Shown: positions 1 to 9,251, numbered from the stretch's first letter. The stretch is DNA of 28,775 nt from DATBFX01 sp036558305 (GCA_036558305.1 DATBFX010000073.1:1-28775), one strand, 5' to 3'. Notes: a model not told the origin generated them from the letters alone. Numbers and translations: made by a program.

Positions 1-2013
1 GGCGGTGGCGGTCCGGTGGTGGGCGATCGGCTGGAAATCGCCCGCGATCTCTATCCCAACGACGGGACGCGATTGGTGCTGATGTTTCGCGACGGGGCGA
101 TGCTCGGCACCGTTACGGTTTTCCAGTACTGGCCGCCGGACGACGACAACGATGCCATGATCGGGCCGGCCGCCTTGGAACTCGCCTTACGGCTCCAGGA
201 GCGCATCGACGACAGTCTGGCTCAACCAGGATCGGGGCTCGCCGACGTCGCGCTCCGTCTCGCGACGCTCGCCACTCCGGCGGGCTTCGAAGCCTATCGG
301 CGCGTGAACGGCGAGACCCTCGCCGATGGCGACGAATCGGCGGCGGACTTCGCAGACCGGGAAGCGTATTACGGCGATGCCGGCGCCGTTTACGAGTTAC
401 GGCACGAATTTGCTCCGCCTCCGGGCCACACGGTCACCCCCTTCTACCTCGATCGCCTGTTCGGGTTCGCAGATGAGGCGGCAGCGGCCGCCTGGATGGA
501 AAAGGTGCCCGATTACGTGGCGGAGGATGTCGCCGGCTCGAACGGAACCTTCACGGCCGACCAGCAGACCGACGCGAAGACGATCGGGGACGCGTCGCTG
601 ACGTTTGCGACCACCGACCAGAGCGGTGAAGAAGTGTCCTACGGCTACCGCATCTACCTCCGAGTCGGGGCGGACGTCGCCCGCCTCTCGCTCGACGCAC
701 CCGAGGAGCTGCCGATCGCGGACACCGACGCACTCGCCGCCGCCCAGGCCGCCTGTCTCCAGGCGGGTGCGTGCCCCCAGGCGGCCCCACTCCCGCCGGA
801 TCTTGCCGGGTTGATCTGTCCGCCGGCGTCGCAGACGGACGTGCCGGGGGTCGTGGGCGGCACGGTGGCATTCGAGGCGGCGACGATCGCCGGCACCGAT
901 CCCGGACACACCGGCGCCAATCCCGGCCCGGGACCGAGCGGCAAACCGCAGGAGCGCTGGCATTTCGCCGCCCTGGGCGGCGGCGACGGTCCCATCGTCG
1001 CCAACGGTCTGCTCTACTTCGGCTCACTTGACACGGGTGGCGAAACGGTGAACGGGACCCTCCACGCCCTCGATACGGCAACCGGGACCCAGCGGTTGTG
1101 CGTCCCGACCGGCGAGACCGTCTCCGCGCCCGCGTTCGCCGGCGGCCTGGTCTTCACCGAAGCCAACGCCATCGCCGGGCGCCACGTCCAGGACTTCGTC
1201 GTCGCCCTCACGGCCTCGACCGGTGCCGAGAAGTGGCGATTCTACGTCGGGTATACCTCCGGTCAGCTCGCGGTGGCGGACGGAACCGTCTACGTCGGCA
1301 CCGTCTTCGGCACCCTCTACGCGCTGGACCAGTCCACGGGGGAGGCGCGCTGGCTCTTCGACATCGGGGAAGGCTCCGACACGCTAGGCTTGCCCGCGAT
1401 CGCCGGCGGAATCGTCTACGTTGCCGGTGGCCAAACCCTGCACGCGATCGACGCGGCGACGGGCAAAGAGCGATGGCACTTCACCGCGACGACCGAGGAC
1501 GAGGAGCTTGGCGCGCCATCTGTTGCCAACGGCGTCGTCTACGTTGCCGGCAAACACGCGCTCTACGCGGTCGACGCCAAAACCGGCAAGAAGACCTGGC
1601 GGTTCGCCTCCGAAAGCGCCGGCGGCAACCGGTTGGCGGTCGTCGACGGGGTGCTCTATCTGGGTACCGGTTCGGCAAGCGAACCATCCGGAGACGCATT
1701 CCTCTACGCCCTCGACGCCGAATCGGGTCACAAACTCTGGCGGTTCGACACCCAGGGCTACGTCTCCACCCCGGCGGTTGCCGGCGACGTCGTCTACGTC
1801 GGCACCGGCGTCGGTCGATCCGACGGGCAGCAGGAAGGCGCCGTCCGCGCCATCGCCGCGGCCGACGGCCAGGAGCTCTGGAACGTGCCGCTCGACGGCA
1901 TCGCGACGACCCCGGTCGTGATCGGCGGACGCGTCTACGTCGGCGCCGTGACCTCGTCGGGCGACGACGCACAGCAAACCCTCTACGCCATCGACGGCAC
2001 CGCGCATCAATAG
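1..2013 (+). CDS. Secreted module + PQQ-like beta-propeller fusion protein (5' partial)
   Basis: The frame is open to the left edge, so the true start and any signal peptide probably lie outside the window; the first in-frame start candidate is GTG at 16. Numbered from that codon, residues ~1-260 match the C-terminal part of the module found in the next two genes, including the helix-like FADEAAAAAWMEK stretch and the ending AQAACLQAGACPQ (Cys247, Cys253). Residues ~310-665 are a run of PQQ/YWTD-type blades with repeated 'G.VYVG...LYALD..TG...WRF' units, the signature of a pyrroloquinoline-quinone-like beta-propeller. Such propellers without further catalytic residues usually act as extracytoplasmic binding or scaffolding domains; no dehydrogenase-specific motif was seen. 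It heads a co-directional run of five exported proteins. Function unknown; the propeller fold is secure. Confidence 0.85.
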   Translation, partial: GGGGPVVGDRLEIARDLYPNDGTRLVLMFRDGAMLGTVTVFQYWPPDDDNDAMIGPAALELALRLQERIDDSLAQPGSGLADVALRLATLATPAGFEAYRRVNGETLADGDESAADFADREAYYGDAGAVYELRHEFAPPPGHTVTPFYLDRLFGFADEAAAAAWMEKVPDYVAEDVAGSNGTFTADQQTDAKTIGDASLTFATTDQSGEEVSYGYRIYLRVGADVARLSLDAPEELPIADTDALAAAQAACLQAGACPQAAPLPPDLAGLICPPASQTDVPGVVGGTVAFEAATIAGTDPGHTGANPGPGPSGKPQERWHFAALGGGDGPIVANGLLYFGSLDTGGETVNGTLHALDTATGTQRLCVPTGETVSAPAFAGGLVFTEANAIAGRHVQDFVVALTASTGAEKWRFYVGYTSGQLAVADGTVYVGTVFGTLYALDQSTGEARWLFDIGEGSDTLGLPAIAGGIVYVAGGQTLHAIDAATGKERWHFTATTEDEELGAPSVANGVVYVAGKHALYAVDAKTGKKTWRFASESAGGNRLAVVDGVLYLGTGSASEPSGDAFLYALDAESGHKLWRFDTQGYVSTPAVAGDVVYVGTGVGRSDGQQEGAVRAIAAADGQELWNVPLDGIATTPVVIGGRVYVGAVTSSGDDAQQTLYAIDGTAHQ

Positions 2014-2045
2014 GCGTCCAGACGATACGTGTGACGGAGACGATG

Positions 2046-3323
2046 ATGACACTCGGGAAAATGATCCTCCTCGTTTGGCTCGCCCTCGTGGTCATCGCCC
2101 ATCCGGGTCGCGGTCCGGCGAGCGCGGTCACCGCGCGTTCCGACAATCGGGTCCCCGAACTCCCGGCGATGATCCTCACCCCGACCGACCTCGGGATCGC
2201 CGGGATGGCCCGGTACCCCATCGATCAGGTCGACGGGATGACGCAGACCGCGCAGGCGACGGCCGACGAGTTCGTCGACTTCCAAGGCGTGCCGAGGGAC
2301 CGGGCGCAGGCGGTCTTCGTCGACAGCGGACTGCGGCGGCGCTACCAGCACGTCTACACCCTCAAATACCCGAACGATCCCGTCCCGGCCGTCTACACCG
2401 CTCGCCGGATCGTCACCTCCATCTTCGAATTCCCCGACGAGGCGAGCGCAACGGCGGCCTTCGACCCGCTGGCGCTCCTGCTCGGGCGCGACGCTGCCGA
2501 ACTGACGCCGTCCGCGCCCGTCGGCGACGAGTCCCGCTGGGTGAGCGACGCGGCGCCGGAATTGGACGTCAACGCCGAAATCGGCGTCACCTTCCGCACC
2601 GGCCGCCTGATTGCCTACCTGGCGATGCGAGACGACGTGGCGCACCCAGAACAGACCGCCGTAGAAACCCTGGCGGCGAGTCTGCTCGACCGCATCCAAA
2701 CGGTGACGAACGCGAGCGGACCGGGGCTCAGCGGCTACGTCCTGCGCTTCCCCGCCGAGGTCGTCATGACCGGCCCCTTCGAAGGCTACAACCTCGTCGA
2801 AGGGAACGTCGTCGTCCGCGACGCGGGCTACAAAGACGTCTACCTCCCGCTGCTGGCCACCGCCGCGGCCGGCGCCGGCGCGCTCGACGGCTACGACCTC
2901 GCCAACGCCCTCGTCTTGCCGGGCGGCGGTTGGGCGGGGGATCACGGCAGTACCGTCTACCGGTTCCCCGACGCCGGCTCCGCCGCCGCCTGGCTGCACG
3001 CCCTGCCCGCTCGACTCGCGGCCACGTCCGCCCGCGACCTCCGGGTCACCGCCGCGCCCGGCGTCGGCGACGAGGCCTTCTTCTCCACCTACCTGTCGGC
3101 GCCGACCGACATCATCCAGGACCACCGGATCGACGCCGTCCGCGTCGGCTCCCTGGTCGCCATCCTCACCGGGACCCAGGTCGCGCCGGAGGCCGCCCGC
3201 CAACTCCTGACGGCACAGGCCGCCTGCCTCGCAAATGGCGGCTGCGACCCGGTGCCGGTGCCCGAGGGGGTGATCGGTTACGCGCCCGAGACCCCAACCC
3301 CTGCGGCGTCGGCGACAGCGTAA
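2046..3323 (+). CDS. Exported protein of unknown function, C-x5-C module family
   Basis: About 425 residues with an N-terminal hydrophobic stretch (MILLVWLALVVIA) that fits a signal peptide or anchor. ATG 2046 is preferred because GGAG at 2036-2039 sits 6 bases upstream; ATG 2043 and GTG 2031 are alternatives. The protein seems to contain two related halves, with FEFPDEASATAAF in the first and YRFPDAGSAAAWL in the second, linked by a DRIQTVTNASGPGLSGYVLRF segment that also occurs in the next gene. It ends with AQAACLANGGCDPVPVPEG, giving two cysteines spaced C-x5-C as in the genes on both sides. I recognise no named domain. The gene starts 32 bases after its upstream neighbour, suggesting one operon. 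Possibly a lipid- or ligand-binding extracytoplasmic protein, but this is a guess. Confidence 0.8.
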   Translation: MTLGKMILLVWLALVVIAHPGRGPASAVTARSDNRVPELPAMILTPTDLGIAGMARYPIDQVDGMTQTAQATADEFVDFQGVPRDRAQAVFVDSGLRRRYQHVYTLKYPNDPVPAVYTARRIVTSIFEFPDEASATAAFDPLALLLGRDAAELTPSAPVGDESRWVSDAAPELDVNAEIGVTFRTGRLIAYLAMRDDVAHPEQTAVETLAASLLDRIQTVTNASGPGLSGYVLRFPAEVVMTGPFEGYNLVEGNVVVRDAGYKDVYLPLLATAAAGAGALDGYDLANALVLPGGGWAGDHGSTVYRFPDAGSAAAWLHALPARLAATSARDLRVTAAPGVGDEAFFSTYLSAPTDIIQDHRIDAVRVGSLVAILTGTQVAPEAARQLLTAQAACLANGGCDPVPVPEGVIGYAPETPTPAASATA

Positions 3324-3384
3324 TCCGATCGGTCACCGCAAGAGACACGATCCGTTCGTCGATCACGATGGAGGAAGTTCTAGA

Positions 3385-4767
3385 ATGAATCGCTCGTTCG
3401 CGTTCGCTCGGCTCGTCGCCCTTCTGTCCGCCTTGCTGGTGGTTGGCTTCCCGATCGCGGCCGTTGCCCAGGAGTTGCACCCGGCCACCTCGCCCGGTGC
3501 CACTCCCGTCCCGGCCGATACCCTCGACCTCCCCGCGATGAGCCTGGAGCCGTCCGATCTGGATCAGGCGGGCCTGGCCGACCTCGGCATCACCTACGGC
3601 GGCTTCGCCACGCTCGATTTTGCGGCCCGGGGCTATGCCGAGGTTCGCGGTGGTGACACACCGAAGAACGTCGATCGGTACTCGGGGCTGTTGGGCGATG
3701 CCGGTTGGCAGACGTCCCACGTCAACTATTTCGCCTCGCCGAATCCCGACCAACCCGGTGAGTTCACGCAGCGCCTGCGCACCGCCGTCACCCAGTATGC
3801 CGATGCCGACGGGGCAACTCGGGCATTTGACGCCCTCACCGACACCGGCGAGATCACGGCGTACTCGGTCGAGGTAATTCCGTGGGAAGGCGACATGCCG
3901 CACGCCGACCAGGCGGTTCTTTGGCGCTACGACAGCACGCGCAAGGCGACCGGGGCGCCGCTCCACGCCCTCGAACTCGACCTTCGCCTCGGCAACCTGA
4001 CCGCCTCCGTCACCCTCGACGATTTTCGCGGGCAGAAACCGAGCATCGCCGTGGTCGAGTCCCTGACCGCCGATCTGCTCCGGCGGATCGAGACCGTCCA
4101 GGCGAGTGGTGAGCCCGGCTTGAGTGCGTCCGCCCTCCGCTTCGCGCTGCCGACCGATACCGCGAGCTACGACAACTACGCCCGCCTCGACGAGGAATGG
4201 ACTCGCTACTACGGAGAGACCCCCGACCACCTCAAGCAGCGTCTCTCGATCTATCCCGACCTCCCCGACATCTACGTCGTCTATCAGTATCTCGGCTTCG
4301 ACGAGTCGGACGAGGCGGCCGTCATCACGTTTCGCTCCTACATCTACCCATTCGACAGCGCATCCGCCGCTTCGACCTGGATGGCGAAGGCCACCGAAGG
4401 GGCGACGCCCGTCGCGGACGCACCCACCTTCGGTGACGAGTCCTTTACCTTCGCGTGCACCTGCGACGAAAGCCCGGGCGCGGGCCAGCCCGCCCCCACC
4501 GGATTCGGCGCCGTCATCCGCGTCGGCAGTAAGGTCGCCGTCTTCAACCTCGTGGCGCCCTGGGAGATCTCGCTCGCCGCTTTTACGGACGTGGCGCAAG
4601 CCCAGACCGACTGCCTCGCGGACGGCGGTTGCCTCCAACCCGCGCCGATTCCGAGCTCGCTCGTGCCGGTCACGGGAACGGACAAGGAGGTCGTGGGCCG
4701 CGATGCCGAATCGATCGCCGGCGCCGATTTCTCGGCCATGATCGCTCCGGCGGAAACGGATCGGTAA
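3385..4767 (+). CDS. Secreted protein of unknown function, C-x5-C module family
   Basis: 460 residues starting at ATG 3385, with a strong ribosome-binding site GGAGGAA (3370-3376) 8 bases upstream. The N-terminus is a clear Sec signal peptide: basic start MNRSFAFAR, hydrophobic core, likely cleavage near AVAQ-E. The mature part opens with LPAMSLEPSDL, close to LPAMILTPTDL in the preceding gene. It carries the shared linker RRIETVQASGEPGLSASALRF and the ending AQTDCLADGGCLQPAPIPSS (Cys410, Cys416). Two extra cysteines (FACTCDES) occur near residue 360 and could form a disulfide. It is a paralogue of the previous gene with the same two-half layout. Its stop overlaps the next start by one base (TAATG), so translation is probably coupled. 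No enzymatic motif was seen. Confidence 0.85.
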   Translation: MNRSFAFARLVALLSALLVVGFPIAAVAQELHPATSPGATPVPADTLDLPAMSLEPSDLDQAGLADLGITYGGFATLDFAARGYAEVRGGDTPKNVDRYSGLLGDAGWQTSHVNYFASPNPDQPGEFTQRLRTAVTQYADADGATRAFDALTDTGEITAYSVEVIPWEGDMPHADQAVLWRYDSTRKATGAPLHALELDLRLGNLTASVTLDDFRGQKPSIAVVESLTADLLRRIETVQASGEPGLSASALRFALPTDTASYDNYARLDEEWTRYYGETPDHLKQRLSIYPDLPDIYVVYQYLGFDESDEAAVITFRSYIYPFDSASAASTWMAKATEGATPVADAPTFGDESFTFACTCDESPGAGQPAPTGFGAVIRVGSKVAVFNLVAPWEISLAAFTDVAQAQTDCLADGGCLQPAPIPSSLVPVTGTDKEVVGRDAESIAGADFSAMIAPAETDR

Positions 4768-5933
4768 TGCGCCGCCTGCTTTCGCTGTCCATCCTCGTTT
4801 CGCTCGGCCTCTCACTCCTCGGCGCGTCGCTCCTCGCGGCGCCGCCCGCGGTTGCCCGACCTTGCGACGCGGTGCGCCTGTACGACGATACCGCGGCGAG
4901 CAAGATCCTCGCGACCCGGCGGCCCTTCGTCCCGACCAACCGGGACTTGTTCTATTCCTTTGACCGTGCGGATTGGGCGGACGTCGCGCCGCTGCACTAC
5001 GCCGAAGGTCCGGGTTTGACAGATGACGAAACCAGAGATCAGTTGCGCGCTTTCCTACAGCGCCGTTTCCCCTGCTCGCCGCAACGCGTTCGGGAAGGGC
5101 TCGACGTCTTCTCCCATCCCACCGCGCGGCAGAAAATTCCGGATCCGACGTTGCGCGCCGCGCTCGCGGCATTGACCGGCACCATCGGCGAACCGGCGAT
5201 CGGCTATCTCCTTACCCAGGCACCGGTCACGACGATCCATTTCGGCATCGTCGCCCAATACGGAGAGGGGCTTCCCAATGGACCGAGGGCGACCGTCTAC
5301 CCGTCGCGCGATGGGACCTTCGAGATGGTCTTCGACGGGCGGCTTCGCTTCGATCCGTTCGGATCGTTCAGCGCGCTGCTCTTCCACGAGGCGCTGCACG
5401 TCGAATTCCCACCGGCGATGCCGGCGGCAGGTGACCAACCCGACGACGTGGGGCTCCCCGAGGAGGCCACCGCCGTCGCGCTGGAGTCACTCGTCTACAT
5501 GCAGATGATCCTGACCGACCCGACGATCGCCAGGGTGCCGGATCTGCTGACCAGGGTCGGAAGTAACCCCCTCGCGATCGTGCGCCTCAATTCGGGCATT
5601 GCGGGTACGGATCGCCTGAACGTCTTCGTGCCGGACGGTGTCGCGAACCTCGATCCGGTTGCCGTCGGGCCGGTGACGGAGTTCTACGAGTTCTACCCGA
5701 GTCTCATGTTCGACGGACCGGGCGACCCGGCGTGGCGCGCGCTCGAGACGCACGGCAACCCGCTGCTTGCCGCCGTCTTGCCGGCGCTCGCCGAGTCCGG
5801 TCAATCGCCGCCGGACCGACCCGACTTCGACCGCGCGACCTTGGAATTCATCGACCAGAACCAGGCGGTGCTCTCGCCCGGCCAGTTGCTGGCGGCCGCC
5901 TGCATCCTCGAACTCGACGTGCCCTGTGCGTAG
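4767..5933 (+). CDS. Secreted putative zinc metallopeptidase-like protein (HEALH)
   Basis: 388 residues beginning at ATG 4767, whose A is the last base of the upstream stop codon. An N-terminal signal peptide (MRRLLSLSILVSLGLSLLGAS, likely cut after a PAVA-R site) points to export. Residues 207-211 are HEALH inside LLFHEALHVEF, a fit to the HExxH zinc site of metallopeptidases, and the downstream GLPEEATAVALES could supply a third glutamate ligand as in gluzincins. Seen directly: the motif and its hydrophobic context. Inferred: metal binding and proteolysis. I cannot place it in a named peptidase family, and a non-proteolytic zinc-binding role is possible. Cysteines occur near the N-terminus (RPCDA, FPCSP) and at the C-terminus (CILELDVPCA), suggesting disulfides outside the membrane. 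Confidence 0.75.
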   Translation: MRRLLSLSILVSLGLSLLGASLLAAPPAVARPCDAVRLYDDTAASKILATRRPFVPTNRDLFYSFDRADWADVAPLHYAEGPGLTDDETRDQLRAFLQRRFPCSPQRVREGLDVFSHPTARQKIPDPTLRAALAALTGTIGEPAIGYLLTQAPVTTIHFGIVAQYGEGLPNGPRATVYPSRDGTFEMVFDGRLRFDPFGSFSALLFHEALHVEFPPAMPAAGDQPDDVGLPEEATAVALESLVYMQMILTDPTIARVPDLLTRVGSNPLAIVRLNSGIAGTDRLNVFVPDGVANLDPVAVGPVTEFYEFYPSLMFDGPGDPAWRALETHGNPLLAAVLPALAESGQSPPDRPDFDRATLEFIDQNQAVLSPGQLLAAACILELDVPCA

Positions 5934-5969
5934 GCCTGTCACCGTCGTGCGACGAAGGGGATCATCGCG

Positions 5970-7181
5970 ATGAGCACGATCACTCGCCGGCAACTGCTGT
6001 TCGCCGGCCTCGTCCTCTGCACCGGGTTCGGTCCCGCCTCGGCGACGGCGGAGAAGTCCGCTCCGGCCTCGTCCGCCGCATCGGTCCCGATGTTCCGCGG
6101 CGGTCCGGCGCGCACGGGCGAGAACCCAGGACCAGGACCGGCCAGCGCACTGTCGGTGCGCTGGCAAACGCGGCTCGATGCACTGATCAGTTCCTCCCCG
6201 GCCGTCGTCGACGGCGTCGTCTACGTCGGCTCGGTCTCCCCGACCGATCCGGCTGGCGGTGCCCTCTACGCCGTCGACGCCGCGACCGGTGATGAAATCT
6301 GGCGCTTGCAGACGGTCGCCGGTGACGGTTTCTACAGCTCGCCCGCCGTGGTCGACGGGCTGGTCTACGCGGGGAGTTACTACGGCATCGTCGTCGCCGC
6401 CGACGCGGCGACCGGCGAGGAGCGCTGGCGGTTCCCGGCCGTGGGAGCGGTCTTTTCCTCGCCGGCCGTGGTCGACGGCGACGTCTACGTCGGCGACAAC
6501 GCCGGATACCTCTATGCGCTCGATGCCGCCACCGGCGACCAACGCTGGCGATCGGCGATCGACCAGGACTACGAATACACCCTCAACAACCCGCCGGCCG
6601 TCGTCGATGGCGCCGTCTACGTCGTCCTCCGCGCTCACCGGATCGGCAAGACCGACTTCGTGCTCGCCCTCGACGCGGCGACCGGCAAAGAGCGCTGGCG
6701 CTTCGCCGCGGCAGCAGGTGAGCGTCTCCGCGGCGCGCCGGCAGTCGCCGCCGGTGCGGTCTACGTCCTCACGGACGAAGGGGTCCTGTACGCGGTGGAC
6801 GCGGTCGACGGCCGAGAGCGGTGGCGCTTCGACGGTGGCGCGCCGGTGCCGTTCGGGAGTCCGGCGGTCGTCGCCGGCACCGCCTATCTGGCCACGGCGG
6901 ACGGCGCTCTCCATGCCGTCGACGCCGCGACCGGCCACAAACGCTGGTCCCGCCGCTTGTCTCGCACCGGGGGACTCATCTCCTGTCCGACCGTTGCCGA
7001 TGGAACGGTCTATGTCGGCGACGACGCCGGCGTTTTGTACGCGGTGAAGGCCGCGTCCGGCGCCGAGCGTTGGCATCTGACCGTCGGCAGTTACCTCTCA
7101 TCGCCGGCGATCATCGGCGGCTTCGTCTACGTCGGCAGCGACAACGGTTGGCTCGTCGCCGTCGGCGATCCTGAGGAATGA
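5970..7181 (+). CDS. Exported PQQ-binding-like beta-propeller repeat protein
   Basis: 403 residues; ATG 5970 is preceded by AAGGGGA with 8-base spacing. The N-terminus MSTITRRQLLFAGLVLC resembles a twin-arginine signal (TRRQLL followed by a hydrophobic core), so Tat export is possible. From about residue 60 to the end the protein is almost entirely propeller blades of the form 'SSPAVVDG.VYVG...LYAVDAATG...WR', about eight repeats of roughly 40 residues. This matches the BamB/quinoprotein-like propeller fold. No active-site insertions typical of alcohol or glucose dehydrogenases were seen, so a binding or structural role is more likely than catalysis. The propeller is closely similar to that fused in the first gene of the window, suggesting duplication. 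It is the last gene of the left-hand run and converges on the amidohydrolase 38 bases away. Confidence 0.88.
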   Translation: MSTITRRQLLFAGLVLCTGFGPASATAEKSAPASSAASVPMFRGGPARTGENPGPGPASALSVRWQTRLDALISSSPAVVDGVVYVGSVSPTDPAGGALYAVDAATGDEIWRLQTVAGDGFYSSPAVVDGLVYAGSYYGIVVAADAATGEERWRFPAVGAVFSSPAVVDGDVYVGDNAGYLYALDAATGDQRWRSAIDQDYEYTLNNPPAVVDGAVYVVLRAHRIGKTDFVLALDAATGKERWRFAAAAGERLRGAPAVAAGAVYVLTDEGVLYAVDAVDGRERWRFDGGAPVPFGSPAVVAGTAYLATADGALHAVDAATGHKRWSRRLSRTGGLISCPTVADGTVYVGDDAGVLYAVKAASGAERWHLTVGSYLSSPAIIGGFVYVGSDNGWLVAVGDPEE

Positions 7182-7219
7182 CGACTCCTCCGTTCTCGTG
7201 GCGACGTCGATCCACCGAT

Positions 7220-8833
7220 TCAGCCAAGACGTTGCCGCGCCGCCGGATTCGGCGTCGGCAGCCACCACTCCTCGCCCCGCACCGTCGTCACGTACTCCGG
7301 CCACCGCAGATCGACCGGCGGTGCGAAGTCCCTGGGCAGCAGGGGGGCGACCCAATGGCTGCCGCCGATGCCGCCACCCGTCCGTTCGTCGAACTCCGCC
7401 TGGGCTCGCGCCAGTTCCTCGGGGATCGTCACCAGGTCGAGGATCGTCGCCGCGATCGTCTTGCCGGCCACAAACATCCCCGGATCGACGATCTCCGGCC
7501 GCCCGCCCAGCGCGTTGTACGCCCAGGCCGGGTACTCGTAGCCGGGTTGGGGCGGCTTCAACGCCGGGCGACCGGTGTAGAGCCGCACGGTCGGCGCGTG
7601 CCAGGTATACTCGACATAATCATCGGACGTGAAGTTCCGCTGCCAGGTCGGCAGCAGCGCCCGCGTCGCCGCCTCGTACTCTTGCGGCGGCGTCAACCGT
7701 TCGTAGACGGCGGGGAAGGGCTGATCCATCGGGTCCAGCCCGAGGTTCGTCTGGATCTCGCGCCCGAAGGCGCGCGCCTCCTCCGCATAGACCGGTGGGC
7801 CGACCAACTCCAGATTGCGGTAGGTCAGGTCGGCCAGCGCGTTGTTGGCCAGCCCGACCCGCGTCTTGGTCACCCATTGGACCCACGCCTCACACCCCGT
7901 CATCGCCGCGACCTGTTTCGCGTTGTTCTCCAAGACACGGGAGATCTGCTCCTGGACCGACAGCAGCGGCGAGCGCCAGGAATACTGGATCTGGCTGAAG
8001 CGCGGCGGCAGATTGTCGGAGGTCGCATCGCCCGCGGCGAGGACGAACTCGTTGAGCGTCCAGGTGCCGGTGTGGGGGAACATCGCCTCCTTGGTGTACT
8101 TGGTCGTCGTGTACATCAGGCAGAGGGCGTCGATCGCGCCGGGGCAGCGGGCGACGATGTGCGAGCTGGCGGCGCTGTCCTCGCTCGCCTTCGGCGTCAA
8201 TTCGCGTCCCAACCACTTCTCCGGTTGCGAACACTCGAAGGTGAAGACCGCGCTCCAATAGGAACCGCAATGGGTTTCCCAGATCGTCGTGTTCGCGTTG
8301 AGCGGGTGATAGGCGATGAAGGCGTCGACGCCGTCGTAGTAACCCTTCGCCGCGTGGACCGGTTTCGACCCGCAGACCTTCTCGGCCGGCTCCCCGAAAA
8401 ACCGGATCGTCCCCGGCAGCCCGTGCCGCTCCATCGCCGCCTTCGCCGCCAGTACCCCCGTCAGCGCCCCGACACCGAGCATCGAATGCGGGTCGGTATG
8501 ACCGGCCGCGTAGGGGTGGAGTCCTTCGCGGGGAGCCTGCGTGGCGATCGGCTGTTGCGAGTTGCCCGGCACCGCATCGTACTCGGCGTAGGCGCCGATG
8601 ATCGGTCCTCCGGAACCCCACGTCGCCATGAACGCCGTCGGCATCCCGCCGGACCTCTCCTCGACCTCGAATCCTTCGCGCCGCAGCAGGTCGCAATAGG
8701 CGTGGGCGGACTTGTACTCGCGCCAGGCCGGTTCGGCATAGCGCCAGATCTCCAGGTCGAACTCAGACAATCGCTGCCGGTTCTGATCTACCCAACCGAG
8801 CGCGAACTCCTTCGCCGCGTAGCGCGTGGCCAT
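7220..8833 (-). CDS. M20-type amidohydrolase (AbgB-like aminobenzoyl-glutamate hydrolase family)
   Basis: 537 residues from ATG at 8833, chosen because GAGGAGG lies about 9 bases upstream on the minus strand; a start 12 codons further upstream is possible. The sequence reads like M20 metallo-amidohydrolases: GAYAEYDAVPG (81-90), metal-site segment GHTDPHS (111-117, replacing the usual GHGCGHN of AbgB), FFGEPAEKVCGSK (146-157) and AYHP (174-177). Such enzymes hydrolyse amide bonds of N-acyl amino acids or p-aminobenzoyl-glutamate in the cytoplasm. The usual paired EE of the catalytic loop is EK here (Glu151-Lys152), so exact substrate and metal stoichiometry are uncertain. It has no signal peptide. 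It stands alone on the minus strand, with an upstream element (8890-8926) repeated in front of the ABC importer operon. Confidence 0.85.
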   Translation of the reverse strand: MATRYAAKEFALGWVDQNRQRLSEFDLEIWRYAEPAWREYKSAHAYCDLLRREGFEVEERSGGMPTAFMATWGSGGPIIGAYAEYDAVPGNSQQPIATQAPREGLHPYAAGHTDPHSMLGVGALTGVLAAKAAMERHGLPGTIRFFGEPAEKVCGSKPVHAAKGYYDGVDAFIAYHPLNANTTIWETHCGSYWSAVFTFECSQPEKWLGRELTPKASEDSAASSHIVARCPGAIDALCLMYTTTKYTKEAMFPHTGTWTLNEFVLAAGDATSDNLPPRFSQIQYSWRSPLLSVQEQISRVLENNAKQVAAMTGCEAWVQWVTKTRVGLANNALADLTYRNLELVGPPVYAEEARAFGREIQTNLGLDPMDQPFPAVYERLTPPQEYEAATRALLPTWQRNFTSDDYVEYTWHAPTVRLYTGRPALKPPQPGYEYPAWAYNALGGRPEIVDPGMFVAGKTIAATILDLVTIPEELARAQAEFDERTGGGIGGSHWVAPLLPRDFAPPVDLRWPEYVTTVRGEEWWLPTPNPAARQRLG

Positions 8834-9251
8834 CGTGCCGGTCCTCCTCTCGTTCGTCGTCACCATCACACCGTCGGCATCTTACCGATTTCGCCGTCCG
8901 TAGACGGACGCGGCGAGCAGCTATGCGGAGAGCTCCTGCTTTTAACTTACCGTCGTGTCAGGCAACGTGGGGCGAGTGCTTCGGACGGTCGCAAGGAGAT
9001 GGTCGGTATGCGGTTGATCTCCACCTTTCGCTTTCCGACTATCTCGTGATCTGCGAGTTCCCGCTAGGCGACGTCGACGGGATTCCCTCAACAGGAGCGC
9101 CTGCAATCATCCCGGAACAGGGATTTCAACGCGATCTATACCCAGATGCTAGATGGCGGTTCTGGCGAAACTGTCCGAAATCGTTCTCGCCATCATTCGT
9201 TTCCGCGCAGTCAGAACGCCAGGAGCCGACAGAAATGAATGTCTTAGTAAG
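8834..9251. other. Intergenic stretch without a supported gene
   Basis: 418 bases between the amidohydrolase start and the PIN gene end. Apart from the direct repeat at 8890-8926 I see no gene. Open frames on the plus strand here have no recognisable product, and base composition is visibly more AT-rich than the flanking genes. It may hold the amidohydrolase promoter (TAAGAT-like -10 on the minus strand near 8880) and remnants of the left part of the inserted cassette. Confidence 0.5.
8890..8926. repeat. 37-bp imperfect direct repeat, copy 1
   Basis: Begins TTCGC and contains the 16-bp core TCCGTAGACGGACGCG (8897-8912), then a CGA-CAGC-AT-C pattern. It agrees with 10639-10675 at 31 of 37 positions in the same orientation. 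The core includes a perfect inverted repeat GTCCGT/ACGGAC with a two-base spacer (AG). It lies about 60 bases upstream of the amidohydrolase start, on the left flank of the PIN cassette. Confidence 0.7.

Noticed and set aside
3166..5172. Long minus-strand frame opposite the secreted-protein genes
   Set aside because: Arg/Gly-rich low-complexity translation typical of antisense frames in GC-rich DNA, whereas the plus strand has signal peptides and ribosome-binding sites.
7174..7191. Terminator hairpin between the convergent propeller and amidohydrolase genes
   Set aside because: GAGGA/TCCTC is only 5 bp with an 8-base loop and no T-tract; too weak to call.
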